From Rhizobium sp. SEMIA4064 (GTDB lineage: Bacteria; Pseudomonadota; Alphaproteobacteria; Rhizobiales; Rhizobiaceae), in contig NZ_PYJN01000016.1 of the NCBI RefSeq assembly GCF_003025035.1, positions 1-64,000 on the forward strand: a stretch of DNA of 64,000 nucleotides, given 5' to 3'. Numbering within the stretch: position 1 is the first letter of the stretch; each line of letters starts with the position of its first letter. The notes under the pieces are model-generated. The model was given only the letters and a program-made list of their open reading frames with translations. It did not search any database and was not told the DNA's origin. Position numbers and translations under genes: made by a program. Positions 33,510 through 41,643 of this stretch are shown in pieces.

Positions 33510-35144
33510 CTACCCCTTCAAAATACCGCCAGCGGCTAATACGGCTTCGGGCGTATCCACATCAAGATGGGCTGCATCGCCGATGTCGGCATCGATGATG
33601 GGAAGCCCAGCAGTTTCGATGATATGCCGGGCACCGACATCGCCCTCGAGCCGCATCACGGCGTCGAAGACGGCGCGCGGCAGGATGACAGGATTGCCGC
33701 GTTTACCGCGCGACACGGCACGAACGATCGCCTGGCCGTTCGCCTTGCGGAAGGCCGCAATCAGCGTCTTCAGGTCGCCACTGGTGACACCCGGCATGTC
33801 GGCCAGCATAACCAGCACGCCGTCAGCCCGTTGCGCCGCTGGGGTGCTGATGCCTGCAACCAACGAGCTTGCCATGCCAGAGGCATAGTCCGGATTGTGC
33901 ACACGCTCTACGGCTAGGCCGGCTAGCGCTTGTTCGATGTCCTCGCGGCGATGGCCGGTGACGGCAACGACGGCGGAGGCTCCGCTTGCCAGGGCCGTTA
34001 TGGCCGAGCGACGCACCAGAGGTATGCCGTCAAATTCCGCCAACAGCTTGTGCGGCCCGCCCTCGCCCATGCGGCGCGCCTTGCCGGCGGCAAGAAGCAC
34101 GATGGCGACGGAGATCTGTGCTTGCGGTTTGACGGCGATATCGCGCGGTCTTGGCCGCGACTGAATTTCCATGAGAAGCCCTCCGACACCCATGCCGCTG
34201 ATCTCCTGCGGCGTCGGCTTCTCGCCGGCAAGGATGCGATCGAGCACCCAGTCGAAACCATTTTCCTTCGGGCTGCGGGCGCAGCCGGGTGCGCCCACGA
34301 CATAAACATCGCCGACGCTGCCGAGCACCAGCAGATTGCCGGGATCGACCGGCATTCCGACCTGGATCACTTGGCCACCCGCAAGCCGGATCGCCTCGGG
34401 GATAACGTCACCGGCGTCGATGACGGCGGATGCACCGAAGACGATGACGAGCTTCGACGATTGATCCGCCGCCTGCAGCGCCTTACCGATCGCTTCCGCG
34501 ACCGCTGGCGCGCGATGGGCCACTCGCTCTTCCCTCTCCAGGGTGCTGCCGGCAAGCTGTAGCCGTTGTGAAAGGATACGCGTCGTCTTGTCCATCACGG
34601 AGGTCTTCAGCGACGGCAATTCGGTTGCGACCAGCGACACCGCATGCGGCCTGAATGGCTTCACCTCGAAGACGGTCGTCTGCTGCAGGATGTCGACGCC
34701 TGCGGCAACCTTCTCACCTGAAACCGCCAGCGGAATGATCTTGAAGGTCGCGACCATATCGCCACGACGCACCGGCACATGATCGGCAAGACAGGCAAGC
34801 GTGATAGCCGGATCGACACTGTTCAGCCGGTCGACGGCGGCGCGGTTCGCAACGAACAGGCCATCGACCGCGCTATGGACATTGACACGCCCCGTCGCCG
34901 CTTCGGAAAACGTCAGATGATCCGGAGCGATCGCCCGCGCCAAACGCGTCGCGGCCTCATTTTCCATAAGATCGTCAGGTTCGACTTTGGCGGCGGTGAC
35001 ATGGGCGATATTGGCCGCAACGAGGCGATCGAGATCGGCGCGGTCAAGCACATGCCCCTTGGCAAGGCTGCCATCGGACAATCGGATGGAATGCGCAAGC
35101 ACGGCGCCTTCGGCTTCCGCTGTGGCAAAATCACCGAATTTCAT
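33510..35144 (-). CDS. Fusion of molybdopterin-binding domain and MocA-like cytidylyltransferase
   Basis: A 544-residue two-part protein. Residues 1-345 form a MoeA/MogA-like molybdopterin-binding region (TVFEVKPFRPHAVSLVATE; VFGASAVIDAGDVIPEAI; GAPGCARSPKENGFDW). Residues 350-540 form a nucleotidyltransferase like MocA/MobA: LLAAGKARRMG at its start, HKLLAEFDG, ADMPGVT and RGNPVILP. It probably adds CMP to molybdopterin to give the MCD cofactor of the xanthine-oxidase family. Last gene of the cox-type maturation operon; start overlaps the XdhC half upstream (ATGA). Confidence 0.9.
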   Translation of the reverse strand: MKFGDFATAEAEGAVLAHSIRLSDGSLAKGHVLDRADLDRLVAANIAHVTAAKVEPDDLMENEAATRLARAIAPDHLTFSEAATGRVNVHSAVDGLFVANRAAVDRLNSVDPAITLACLADHVPVRRGDMVATFKIIPLAVSGEKVAAGVDILQQTTVFEVKPFRPHAVSLVATELPSLKTSVMDKTTRILSQRLQLAGSTLEREERVAHRAPAVAEAIGKALQAADQSSKLVIVFGASAVIDAGDVIPEAIRLAGGQVIQVGMPVDPGNLLVLGSVGDVYVVGAPGCARSPKENGFDWVLDRILAGEKPTPQEISGMGVGGLLMEIQSRPRPRDIAVKPQAQISVAIVLLAAGKARRMGEGGPHKLLAEFDGIPLVRRSAITALASGASAVVAVTGHRREDIEQALAGLAVERVHNPDYASGMASSLVAGISTPAAQRADGVLVMLADMPGVTSGDLKTLIAAFRKANGQAIVRAVSRGKRGNPVILPRAVFDAVMRLEGDVGARHIIETAGLPIIDADIGDAAHLDVDTPEAVLAAGGILKG

Positions 35145-35848
35145 CGCTTGTCACCCTTCGGTGACGAGACGTCACGGCCGCGCAGCGCGGCGATGATCTC
35201 GGCCAGAATGGCGACGGCGATTTCCACTGGGCTCGATGCGCCGATGGGAAGGCCGATAGGAGCATGAATCCGGGCAAGGTCGGCCTCCGTCAAACCCTCG
35301 CGCTTCAGTCGTTCCACGCGACTCGCATGTGTCTTACGACTGCCGAGCGCCCCGACATAGAAACAGCCGACCTTTAGCGCCTCGGCAATTGGGAAATCAT
35401 CGATCTTCGGATCGTGGGTGACTGCAACCAACGCCGTATAGGCATCGAGCGGCTGCTCCTTCAAAACATCCACCGGCCAGTCGGCAATGAGATCGGCGCC
35501 ATCGAAACGCTCAGGCGTCGCAAAAGCAGTGCGGGGATCGATGATGCGGATGTCAAAGCCTGCAAGCTCGGCCATACCAACCAAAACCTGGCTGATATGT
35601 ACGGCGCCGATGACGACGATTTGCGGCGGCGGCAGGTGAACATTGAGGAAGAGGCTTTGTCCTCCGATCTCTACCGCCGAGGACTTTCCCGAGCGGAAGG
35701 CGGACGCGACGGCGTCGGCAAACGGACCGTCGACGACATCACCCTCGACGATCAGCCGATCCTGCCCGCCGGAGAGATCGGTCGCCAGGATCACCGCTTG
35801 CCGCGCCCGCCGCAGCCTGTTCAATTTCGTCAGTACCTGACGGTCCAT
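35141..35848 (-). CDS. XdhC/CoxI C-terminal (Rossmann) domain protein
   Basis: A 235-residue protein matching the C-terminal Rossmann half of XdhC: LFLNVHLPPPQIVVIGAVHI, DPRTAFATPERF, ALVAVTHDPKIDD and YVGALGSRKTH, then IHAPIGLPIGASSPVEIAVAI (cut for description). XdhC binds molybdopterin cofactor and inserts sulfurated cofactor into its enzyme. Here the usual single protein is split: the N-terminal domain is encoded by the next gene upstream with a one-base overlap. Confidence 0.9.
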   Translation of the reverse strand: MDRQVLTKLNRLRRARQAVILATDLSGGQDRLIVEGDVVDGPFADAVASAFRSGKSSAVEIGGQSLFLNVHLPPPQIVVIGAVHISQVLVGMAELAGFDIRIIDPRTAFATPERFDGADLIADWPVDVLKEQPLDAYTALVAVTHDPKIDDFPIAEALKVGCFYVGALGSRKTHASRVERLKREGLTEADLARIHAPIGLPIGASSPVEIAVAILAEIIAALRGRDVSSPKGDKR

Positions 35849-36177
35849 CAGACAAGCCTCTCGACATAGACGCGAATTCGGCCGCCACAGGACAGGCCGA
35901 CGCGCCAGGCGGTTTCATCCGCAACGCCGAACTCCAACATGCGGGCCTTGCCGCTTTCGATCACGTCCAGCGCCTCGGTGATGACGGCGCCCTCCACGCA
36001 GCCACCGGAGACCGAACCGTGAAAATTGCCTTCGCTGTCGATGACAAGATGGCTGCCGGTCGGGCGCGGCGCAGAACCCCAGGTATCGACGACAGTCGCC
36101 ACTGCTACGTTGCGGCCAGCGGCAGCCCATTCCTCCGCAATGACAAGCGGGTCCAGGCTTTCGGGTGCATGTGTCAT
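35848..36177 (-). CDS. XdhC/CoxI N-terminal domain protein
   Basis: A 109-residue protein equal to the N-terminal domain of XdhC/CoxI: EWAAAGRNVAVATVV, WGSAPRPTGSHLVI, and SVSGGCVEGAVI with the conserved Cys, then LSCGGRIRVYVERL. The start MTHAPESLDP follows GAGGCACCC and lies seven bases after the coxE stop; the frame is open slightly upstream. It ends with a one-base overlap into the C-terminal half gene, suggesting the two polypeptides work as a complex. Confidence 0.9.
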   Translation of the reverse strand: MTHAPESLDPLVIAEEWAAAGRNVAVATVVDTWGSAPRPTGSHLVIDSEGNFHGSVSGGCVEGAVITEALDVIESGKARMLEFGVADETAWRVGLSCGGRIRVYVERLV

Positions 36178-36184
36178 GGGTGCC

Positions 36185-37432
36185 TCACAGCTTGGCGAGA
36201 AAACGGCGTGGATCATAGGCGCCGGCGCGACCTACGCTCAGGGCCGATACGAGATCGGCCAGAGATAATAGATTGTGAACCGGACGGAATTCGTCAACAT
36301 GCGGCAGCATGGCGCGAACGCCGCGGGCACGGGGTTCGAAGCCTTCGAAGCGCAAGAGCGGATTGAGCCAGATCAGCCGCCTGCAGGAGCGGTGTAGCCT
36401 GTCCATTTCGCTTTGCAGAAGCTCCACACCCTCCCGCTCCAATCCATCGGTGATGAGTAGCACGATCGCGCCCTGCCCCAGCACCCGCCGCGCCCAGAGC
36501 CGATTGAATTCCTTCAGCGTCTCGCCGATCCGTGTGCCGCCCGACCAGTCGCGGACGGCGGCAGCGCATTCGTCGAGCGCCTCATCCGGGTCCTTGTGAC
36601 GCATCTGGCGGGTAACGTTGGTGAGCCGCGTGCCAAATAGAAAGGTATGCACCCGCCGCCGCTTCTCGGTGAGTACATGCAGGAAATGCAGGAAGATGCG
36701 GGTATATTGGCTCATGGAGCCGGAAATGTCGGCGAGCACCACCAAGGGCGGTTGCATTTCCTTCGGCTCGCGATAGCGCGGCAGGATCAGCGTGCCGCCG
36801 GTGCGAAGCGCGCTCCGCATGGTCGCGCGCGGATCGACCTTGGACGAGGAGTGCGACGGCACGAAACGGCGGGTACGGACGCTGTCGAGTGGCAATTCCA
36901 ACTTCGCCAGTTCTTTCTTCGCAGCGGCAATTTCCGCAGCCGACATCTGGGCGAAATCCATGCGGCGCAGGAGTTCGTTACCCGATGTCGTGAAGCGGGC
37001 ATCGATCTCGATATCCGGCATCTCGCGCTGTGGCCGGCGGTCTTCGCGGTCACCAAGCAGGGCGTCGCTGGCGCGGAGTTCGGCAGGCTTCGGCTTTTCC
37101 GTCTCGCGATTATCGGGCGCGACCGGCGACATCATCGCAATCATCTTTTGCACGAGATCGCGCGAGCGCCAGAACAGCCGGAATGCCTCGTCGAAAAGCG
37201 CAAGGTCCTCATGCCGTTTGACGAAGACGGAAGACAATGCCGCATGAAACTCGTCGCGCGAGCCGATGCCTATGGTTTCGACGGCTTCGATGGCGTCGGC
37301 GATGGTCGCCGGCCCGATCTTCAGGCCGGCCTTGCGTAAGGCACGAGCGAAGAAGACGATATTATCGGCCAGACGCCCGTCACCGGGCGGTGACGGCGGC
37401 GCTGCGATACCGTCTTGCATTGCCGGCCCCAT
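36185..37432 (-). CDS. coxE: CoxE-like von Willebrand A domain protein
   Basis: A 415-residue VWA protein that works with a MoxR-type ATPase in maturing molybdenum hydroxylases (CoxE in Oligotropha). N-terminal helical domain residues 20-180; VWA domain about 225-390 with complete MIDAS: DISGS, the Thr in GGTRIGE and Asp in LITDGLE. A basic region (EKRRRVHTFLFGTRLTNVTR) fits family members. Six bases separate it from coxD upstream and seven from the XdhC N-terminal gene downstream, so these are one operon. Confidence 0.92.
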   Translation of the reverse strand: MGPAMQDGIAAPPSPPGDGRLADNIVFFARALRKAGLKIGPATIADAIEAVETIGIGSRDEFHAALSSVFVKRHEDLALFDEAFRLFWRSRDLVQKMIAMMSPVAPDNRETEKPKPAELRASDALLGDREDRRPQREMPDIEIDARFTTSGNELLRRMDFAQMSAAEIAAAKKELAKLELPLDSVRTRRFVPSHSSSKVDPRATMRSALRTGGTLILPRYREPKEMQPPLVVLADISGSMSQYTRIFLHFLHVLTEKRRRVHTFLFGTRLTNVTRQMRHKDPDEALDECAAAVRDWSGGTRIGETLKEFNRLWARRVLGQGAIVLLITDGLEREGVELLQSEMDRLHRSCRRLIWLNPLLRFEGFEPRARGVRAMLPHVDEFRPVHNLLSLADLVSALSVGRAGAYDPRRFLAKL

Positions 37433-37438
37433 GGTCGC

Positions 37439-38371
37439 TCATCCTGTCGCCAGCAGTTCGGATTTGACCTCGTCCAGCACCCGCTTGCCCTCGCCGCCCT
37501 GGATGCGGGCGATGTCGTCCTGGTATTTCAGCAGGGTGCCGAGCGTATCGGAAATCGTCTCGGGATCGAGCGCCAGCCGGTCGAGCTCGGCCAGCGCCGT
37601 CGCCCAATCGATGGTTTCGGCGACGCCGGGGTTTTTGAAGAGGTCGAGTGTGCGCAGCTTCTGCACATAGGCGACGATCTGGCGCGACAGCGCGTCGTTG
37701 CAGCCGGGCACCTTGCGGCGGATGATATCGAGCTCCTGCTCTGCTTCGGGGTAGTCGACCCAATGGTAGAGGCAGCGTCGCTTCAGAGCGTCGTGCACCT
37801 CTCGGGTGCGGTTGGTAGTGATGATGACGATGGGCGGTTCGGCGGCGCGGATGGTCCCGAGTTCGGGAACGGTCACCTGGAAATCGGAGAGCACTTCAAG
37901 CAGGAAAGCTTCGAACGCTTCATCGGTGCGGTCCAGCTCGTCGATCAGGAATACCGGCGCACGTCCTCCCATGCTCGACAGTGCTTGCAGCACGGGCCGG
38001 CGGATGAGATAGCGCTCTGAAAAGATATCGGCCTCGATCCGGTCGCGATCGGTGAGTCCGGACGCCTCGGCAAGGCGGATTTCCAGCATCTGTGCCGGAT
38101 AGTTCCATTCATAGACGGCGGAGGAAATGTCGAGGCCTTCATAACATTGCAGGCGGATCAGCGGCCGGTCGAGCGCCTTCGACAGCACCTTGGCGATCTC
38201 GGTCTTGCCGACACCGGCCTCGCCTTCGAGAAACAGCGGCCGTTTCATTTTCAGTGCCAGAAACAACACCGTGCCCAGCGCACGCCCCGCGAGATAGTCG
38301 TGCGCGCCGAGCAAGGCTATTGTGTCGTCGATTGAACCCGGCAGCGAAGGTGCGTGATGATGATCAGGCAT
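37439..38371 (-). CDS. coxD: CoxD-like MoxR AAA+ ATPase
   Basis: A 310-residue MoxR-family ATPase thought to remodel the active site of molybdenum hydroxylases. Walker A is EGEAGVGKTE, Walker B FLIDELDRTD, sensor 1 IITTNRT, and the C-terminal lid contains LVAKVPGCNDALSRQI-like residues (here RRKVPGCNDALS). Start MPDHHHAPSLP follows GGGAGAGAGT; two Mets a few codons upstream are alternatives. It opens the five-gene maturation operon; the enzyme genes coxM, coxS and coxL are not upstream, where a flavin reductase gene lies instead. Confidence 0.92.
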   Translation of the reverse strand: MPDHHHAPSLPGSIDDTIALLGAHDYLAGRALGTVLFLALKMKRPLFLEGEAGVGKTEIAKVLSKALDRPLIRLQCYEGLDISSAVYEWNYPAQMLEIRLAEASGLTDRDRIEADIFSERYLIRRPVLQALSSMGGRAPVFLIDELDRTDEAFEAFLLEVLSDFQVTVPELGTIRAAEPPIVIITTNRTREVHDALKRRCLYHWVDYPEAEQELDIIRRKVPGCNDALSRQIVAYVQKLRTLDLFKNPGVAETIDWATALAELDRLALDPETISDTLGTLLKYQDDIARIQGGEGKRVLDEVKSELLATG

Positions 38372-38494
38372 ACTCTCTCCCATTACTACGCTGCGCGTCC
38401 CATCGGACGCTCTGATGACGCAGTAACACTTCAAACCGGCACATAGTCCCTCCCTTGGATCGATTCAGATCCAAGGGGTTGTGCTCTCAGGAGG

Positions 38495-39013
38495 TTATAA
38501 CGTGTGATAGTCCCGGTTCATATAGAGCAGCGCCGGCTTTGTTTCATCGAAATGCACGGCCACGACTTCGCCGAAGATGATGTTATGCGTCGAAGCCCGC
38601 TTGATTTCGATGACGCGGCAATCGAAAGCCGCCAGCGCGTCGGCGAGCACCGGGGCGCCGGTCACCAGCGTATCGAACTTGCCCGTCGCGAAACGCTCGT
38701 CGGTGGTCAGGTTCGTCTTGCCGGAAAAGGCGTCGGCGAGCGCCTGGTGGTGGGCGCCCAGCGCGTTCAGGGCGAAGATGCCGCTTTTGAAGAAGATCTC
38801 GTTCTTCGCATTGTTGTTGTTCAGGCAGATCAGGATCGTGGCGGGATTGTCCGAAACCGAGCAGGCGGCCGTGATCGTCACCCCGCGCCGTTCATTGCCA
38901 AGCGCCGTGGTCACTAGCTGCACATGCCCCGCATAGCGGCTCATGGCGTCGCGATAGAGCACCGGATCCATACGCTGCTTGTCTAGCACGATTGCTTCCC
39001 TCGTTTTCGTCAT
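38495..39013 (-). CDS. Flavin reductase (HpaC/RutF-like)
   Basis: A 172-residue FMN/FAD:NADH oxidoreductase. Features: MSRYAGHVQLVTT, the flavin-binding RRGVTITAACSVSDNPATIL (shortened), CLNNNN, GIFALNALG, and the terminal DYHTL, all typical of small reductases that feed reduced flavin to two-component monooxygenases. No monooxygenase gene is adjacent, so the partner is unknown. It is 123 bases upstream of coxD and on the same strand. Confidence 0.88.
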   Translation of the reverse strand: MTKTREAIVLDKQRMDPVLYRDAMSRYAGHVQLVTTALGNERRGVTITAACSVSDNPATILICLNNNNAKNEIFFKSGIFALNALGAHHQALADAFSGKTNLTTDERFATGKFDTLVTGAPVLADALAAFDCRVIEIKRASTHNIIFGEVVAVHFDETKPALLYMNRDYHTL

Positions 39014-39151
39014 TTCTCGTTTTCATTCAATATGGCGGGCACACGTTAGCTTTTCTACAATAGGATTATTGAAATCAACGAGATTTCGCTGCTTTTTCTT
39101 TGACGGCGACCTTCAGGCGGATAAAAGGGCAGGAGAATTGTCCAGGATACC

Positions 39152-40240
39152 ATGTCGATGAACGTTCTGCGTCGCACACCGCTTCTGATTTCGCTGCTTC
39201 TGGCGGCAAGCAGCGGCTATGCCGCAGGTATCAATATCGGCATTGTCGCGCCGCAGGACGGGAACTTTGCATCCCTCGGCGCCCAGATCACCACAGGCGC
39301 CAATTTTCAACTGCAGGCACAGCAGGATTCCGCCACAGTCGTCAACGAACCCTGCACGGAGGATGGCGGCAGGGCGGCGGCCGAGTCATTGATCACCGCC
39401 AAGGCCCAGGTCGCAATCGGCTTTCTCTGCAGCGAGACGCTGGCAGGCGCGCTGCCACGACTGAAGGAAGCCGGCATTCCCGTCATTACCGTTTCCGTCC
39501 GCTCCCATATCGTGATGGAAGACGCGTTGAAGAACGGTTGGCAGCTTTTTCGTCTCGCTCCGGTTGACAGCGCCGAGGCTGCCCTGGCGGCCGACGTCAT
39601 CCTGAAGAACTGGGCGGCCGAGCCGATAGCGCTTATCGAAGACGGCACGATCCACGGCCGCGAACTGGTGGAAGCGGTGCGTAATGCGCTGGAGGAGAAA
39701 GGCTTGAAGCCGGTCTTCACCGACACCTTTCGCCCCGGGCAGGACCAGCAGATCGCCCTTGTCCGCCGGCTGAAGAAGGCTGGCGTCACCCGTGCTTTCA
39801 TCGGCGGCGATCGCAGCGACGTCGCGGTCATTGCCCGCGATGCGCACAACGAGAACATTCCCTTGACGCTGATGGGCGGTGACGCGATGCGCGCCGCCAA
39901 CCAGCCGGTGCCTCTGGCAGACGGCGTACAGGCCATCGCCCTCCCCGATTTCGCCAGCCTACCCGCTGCCCAAGCGACCGCGCAGGCGATGCGCTCCAAA
40001 GGTATCGAACCGGATGGTTATATTCTGCCGGCCGCCGCGGCCGTGCTGATTGCCAACCAGGCTGCGGAAAGTGCCAAGGCGGAAAACAAGCCGATTGCCG
40101 ACAAGCTGATCGGTACGACATTTCAGACGCCGATCGGCCCCGTCACCTTCGGTCAGCATCACGAATTGATGGAGAATCCTTATCGGCTGCTGGAATGGCG
40201 CGGCAGCGCCTTCGTGCCGGTGACATCGCCGTCGAACTGA
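39152..40240 (+). CDS. Periplasmic binding protein, branched-chain amino acid (LivJ) type
   Basis: A 362-residue solute-binding protein with signal peptide (residues 1-25, ending GYAAG). It starts INIGIVAPQDGNFASLGAQIT and has the two-lobe Peripla_BP_6 pattern (GFLCSETLAGALPRLKEAGIP, IALIEDGTIHGRELVEAVRNAL, cut for description). The ATG follows AGGAGAATTGTCCAGG. No permease or ATPase gene is near, so it is either an orphan supplying a distant ABC system or a sensor-type binding protein. Ligand not determinable. Confidence 0.88.
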   Translation: MSMNVLRRTPLLISLLLAASSGYAAGINIGIVAPQDGNFASLGAQITTGANFQLQAQQDSATVVNEPCTEDGGRAAAESLITAKAQVAIGFLCSETLAGALPRLKEAGIPVITVSVRSHIVMEDALKNGWQLFRLAPVDSAEAALAADVILKNWAAEPIALIEDGTIHGRELVEAVRNALEEKGLKPVFTDTFRPGQDQQIALVRRLKKAGVTRAFIGGDRSDVAVIARDAHNENIPLTLMGGDAMRAANQPVPLADGVQAIALPDFASLPAAQATAQAMRSKGIEPDGYILPAAAAVLIANQAAESAKAENKPIADKLIGTTFQTPIGPVTFGQHHELMENPYRLLEWRGSAFVPVTSPSN

Positions 40241-40333
40241 TATGGTCCGTGCAAGGCTGGCGGACTAGGTTGTTTGCCTGCCGAACCGGTGATAAGCCAA
40301 GCGCGATAAAACCAGACGGAGTTCAGCCATCCC

Positions 40334-41020
40334 ATGACATTGCCGATCCGCATTGCGCCCTCCATCCTCGCGGCCGATTTCGCCAAGCTCGGACAGGAAG
40401 TCAAAGATGTGACCGAAGCCGGGGCGGACTGGATCCATCTCGACGTCATGGACGGACATTTTGTGCCGAATATCTCCTTCGGCCCCGATGTCATCAAGTC
40501 GCTGCGTTCCTATACCAGCGCCACCTTCGACTGCCATTTGATGATCTCGCCCGCCGATCCCTATCTCGAAGCCTTCGCCAAGGCCGGCTGCGATCGCATT
40601 ACGGTTCACGCCGAAGCCGGCGTGCATCTGCATCGTTCGCTGCAGACCGTTCGTCATCTCGGCAAGAAGGTCGGCGTCACCCTCAATCCGGCAACACCTT
40701 TGTCCGTTCTGGAAAACGTGCTGGATGACATCGACCTGATCCTGATCATGTCGGTCAATCCCGGCTTCGGCGGCCAAAAGTTCATTCCTGCCATGGCCGA
40801 CAAGATTCGGAATGCCCGGTCGCTGATCGGGGACCGCCCGATCGAACTCGAGGTCGACGGCGGCGTCACCGTCGACACGGCTCCGATCGTCACCGCCGCC
40901 GGGGCCAATGTCCTCGTCGCCGGCTCGGCGATCTTCAAGGGCGGATCCGCCGAGGCCTATCGGCAGACGGTCTCCGACCTGCGCACTGCGGCAGAACGAG
41001 GCCGCGTTGGATCAAATTAA
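40334..41020 (+). CDS. rpe: Ribulose-phosphate 3-epimerase
   Basis: Interconverts ribulose-5-phosphate and xylulose-5-phosphate in the pentose-phosphate pathway. The 228-residue TIM barrel shows [28 protein letters not shown] (metal His and Asp), [12 protein letters not shown] and [14 protein letters not shown]. Good length for the family. The small membrane protein gene overlaps its end by 14 bases. Confidence 0.96.
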   Translation: MTLPIRIAPSILAADFAKLGQEVKDVTEAGADWIHLDVMDGHFVPNISFGPDVIKSLRSYTSATFDCHLMISPADPYLEAFAKAGCDRITVHAEAGVHLHRSLQTVRHLGKKVGVTLNPATPLSVLENVLDDIDLILIMSVNPGFGGQKFIPAMADKIRNARSLIGDRPIELEVDGGVTVDTAPIVTAAGANVLVAGSAIFKGGSAEAYRQTVSDLRTAAERGRVGSN

Positions 41021-41528
41021 TCCGGCCAGCGCTGTCGTGACCACCGGACGGCTGAGGGTAGCCTTTCCGTCCTATCGACAGCTTCTGCTCGGGGCGCCCT
41101 GCTGGGGCATGGCAATGGCGAGTTCAGCGCTATCGGTGCTCTATTTGCGCAACGGTCTACTGACGAGCCATCTGCCCGCGCTCATGGCGGTCTATTTCTT
41201 TGGCGGCACGCTCGCTTGGCCGTTTACGCTGCCGCTCGCGCGGCTGCTTGCGCACCGCCGGCCGCTCGAAACGCGCTTTGCTGCTTTCTTTCTGGCACTG
41301 TCGCTTGGCACCGTCGCCATGACCGCCTTTCTTTTCGCCATGGACTATCGCTGGTTCTATGCACGCTGGCATGCGCCTTTCGGCACGCTCATCTGGGCGT
41401 TTCAGTTTGTTTTCACCAGCGCCAGCGCCGTCTATCAGTTCGCCATCCTCGGCCTGGGCCTGTTTCTGCCGCTCGGCTTCATCTTCCTGGTGGTGGCGAG
41501 CCTTTATCTCGCCAGACATATGCGTTGA
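41007..41528 (+). CDS. Membrane protein of unknown function
   Basis: A 173-residue protein with four hydrophobic segments: [17 protein letters not shown] (about 30-46), [39 protein letters not shown], and [19 protein letters not shown]. The preferred start is TTG 41007, preceded by GAGG and overlapping the end of rpe, because residue similarity to rhizobial relatives begins there; the frame is open to 40908. No functional motif is visible. Probably translated with rpe. Confidence 0.75.
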   Translation: MDQINPASAVVTTGRLRVAFPSYRQLLLGAPCWGMAMASSALSVLYLRNGLLTSHLPALMAVYFFGGTLAWPFTLPLARLLAHRRPLETRFAAFFLALSLGTVAMTAFLFAMDYRWFYARWHAPFGTLIWAFQFVFTSASAVYQFAILGLGLFLPLGFIFLVVASLYLARHMR

Positions 41529-41546
41529 GTTGAAGTAAAGATTGAT

Positions 41547-41575
41547 CCAGAAACATTGAGCCAGAAAACATTGAG
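41547..41575 (+). repeat. Tandem 14/15-base repeat upstream of purB
   Basis: CCAGAAACATTGAG is followed at once by CCAGAAAACATTGAG. The second copy contains most of the predicted -35 box of purB, so it may be a double binding site for a regulator or a simple duplication. Confidence 0.6.
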
Positions 41576-41599
41576 ATTACCTCCCGTCTTTGTTATGGG
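41571..41599 (+). promoter_or_regulatory. Predicted purB promoter
   Basis: TTGAGA, 17 bases, TATGGG, followed by GGCGCC. The purC upstream region has the same arrangement (TTGTGA, 17 bases, TATGGG, then GACGCC) at 45312-45340. The shared block GTTATGGGGrCGCC at the same relative place suggests a common control of purine genes. Confidence 0.5.
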
Positions 41600-41643
41600 G
41601 GCGCCGAGGATACGTTTCCCCTTACCCAAGAAAGCTTGAGCCT

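Noticed and set aside
41547..41575. Possible CRISPR-like direct repeats
   Set aside because: Only two contiguous copies without spacers; no cas genes in the window.
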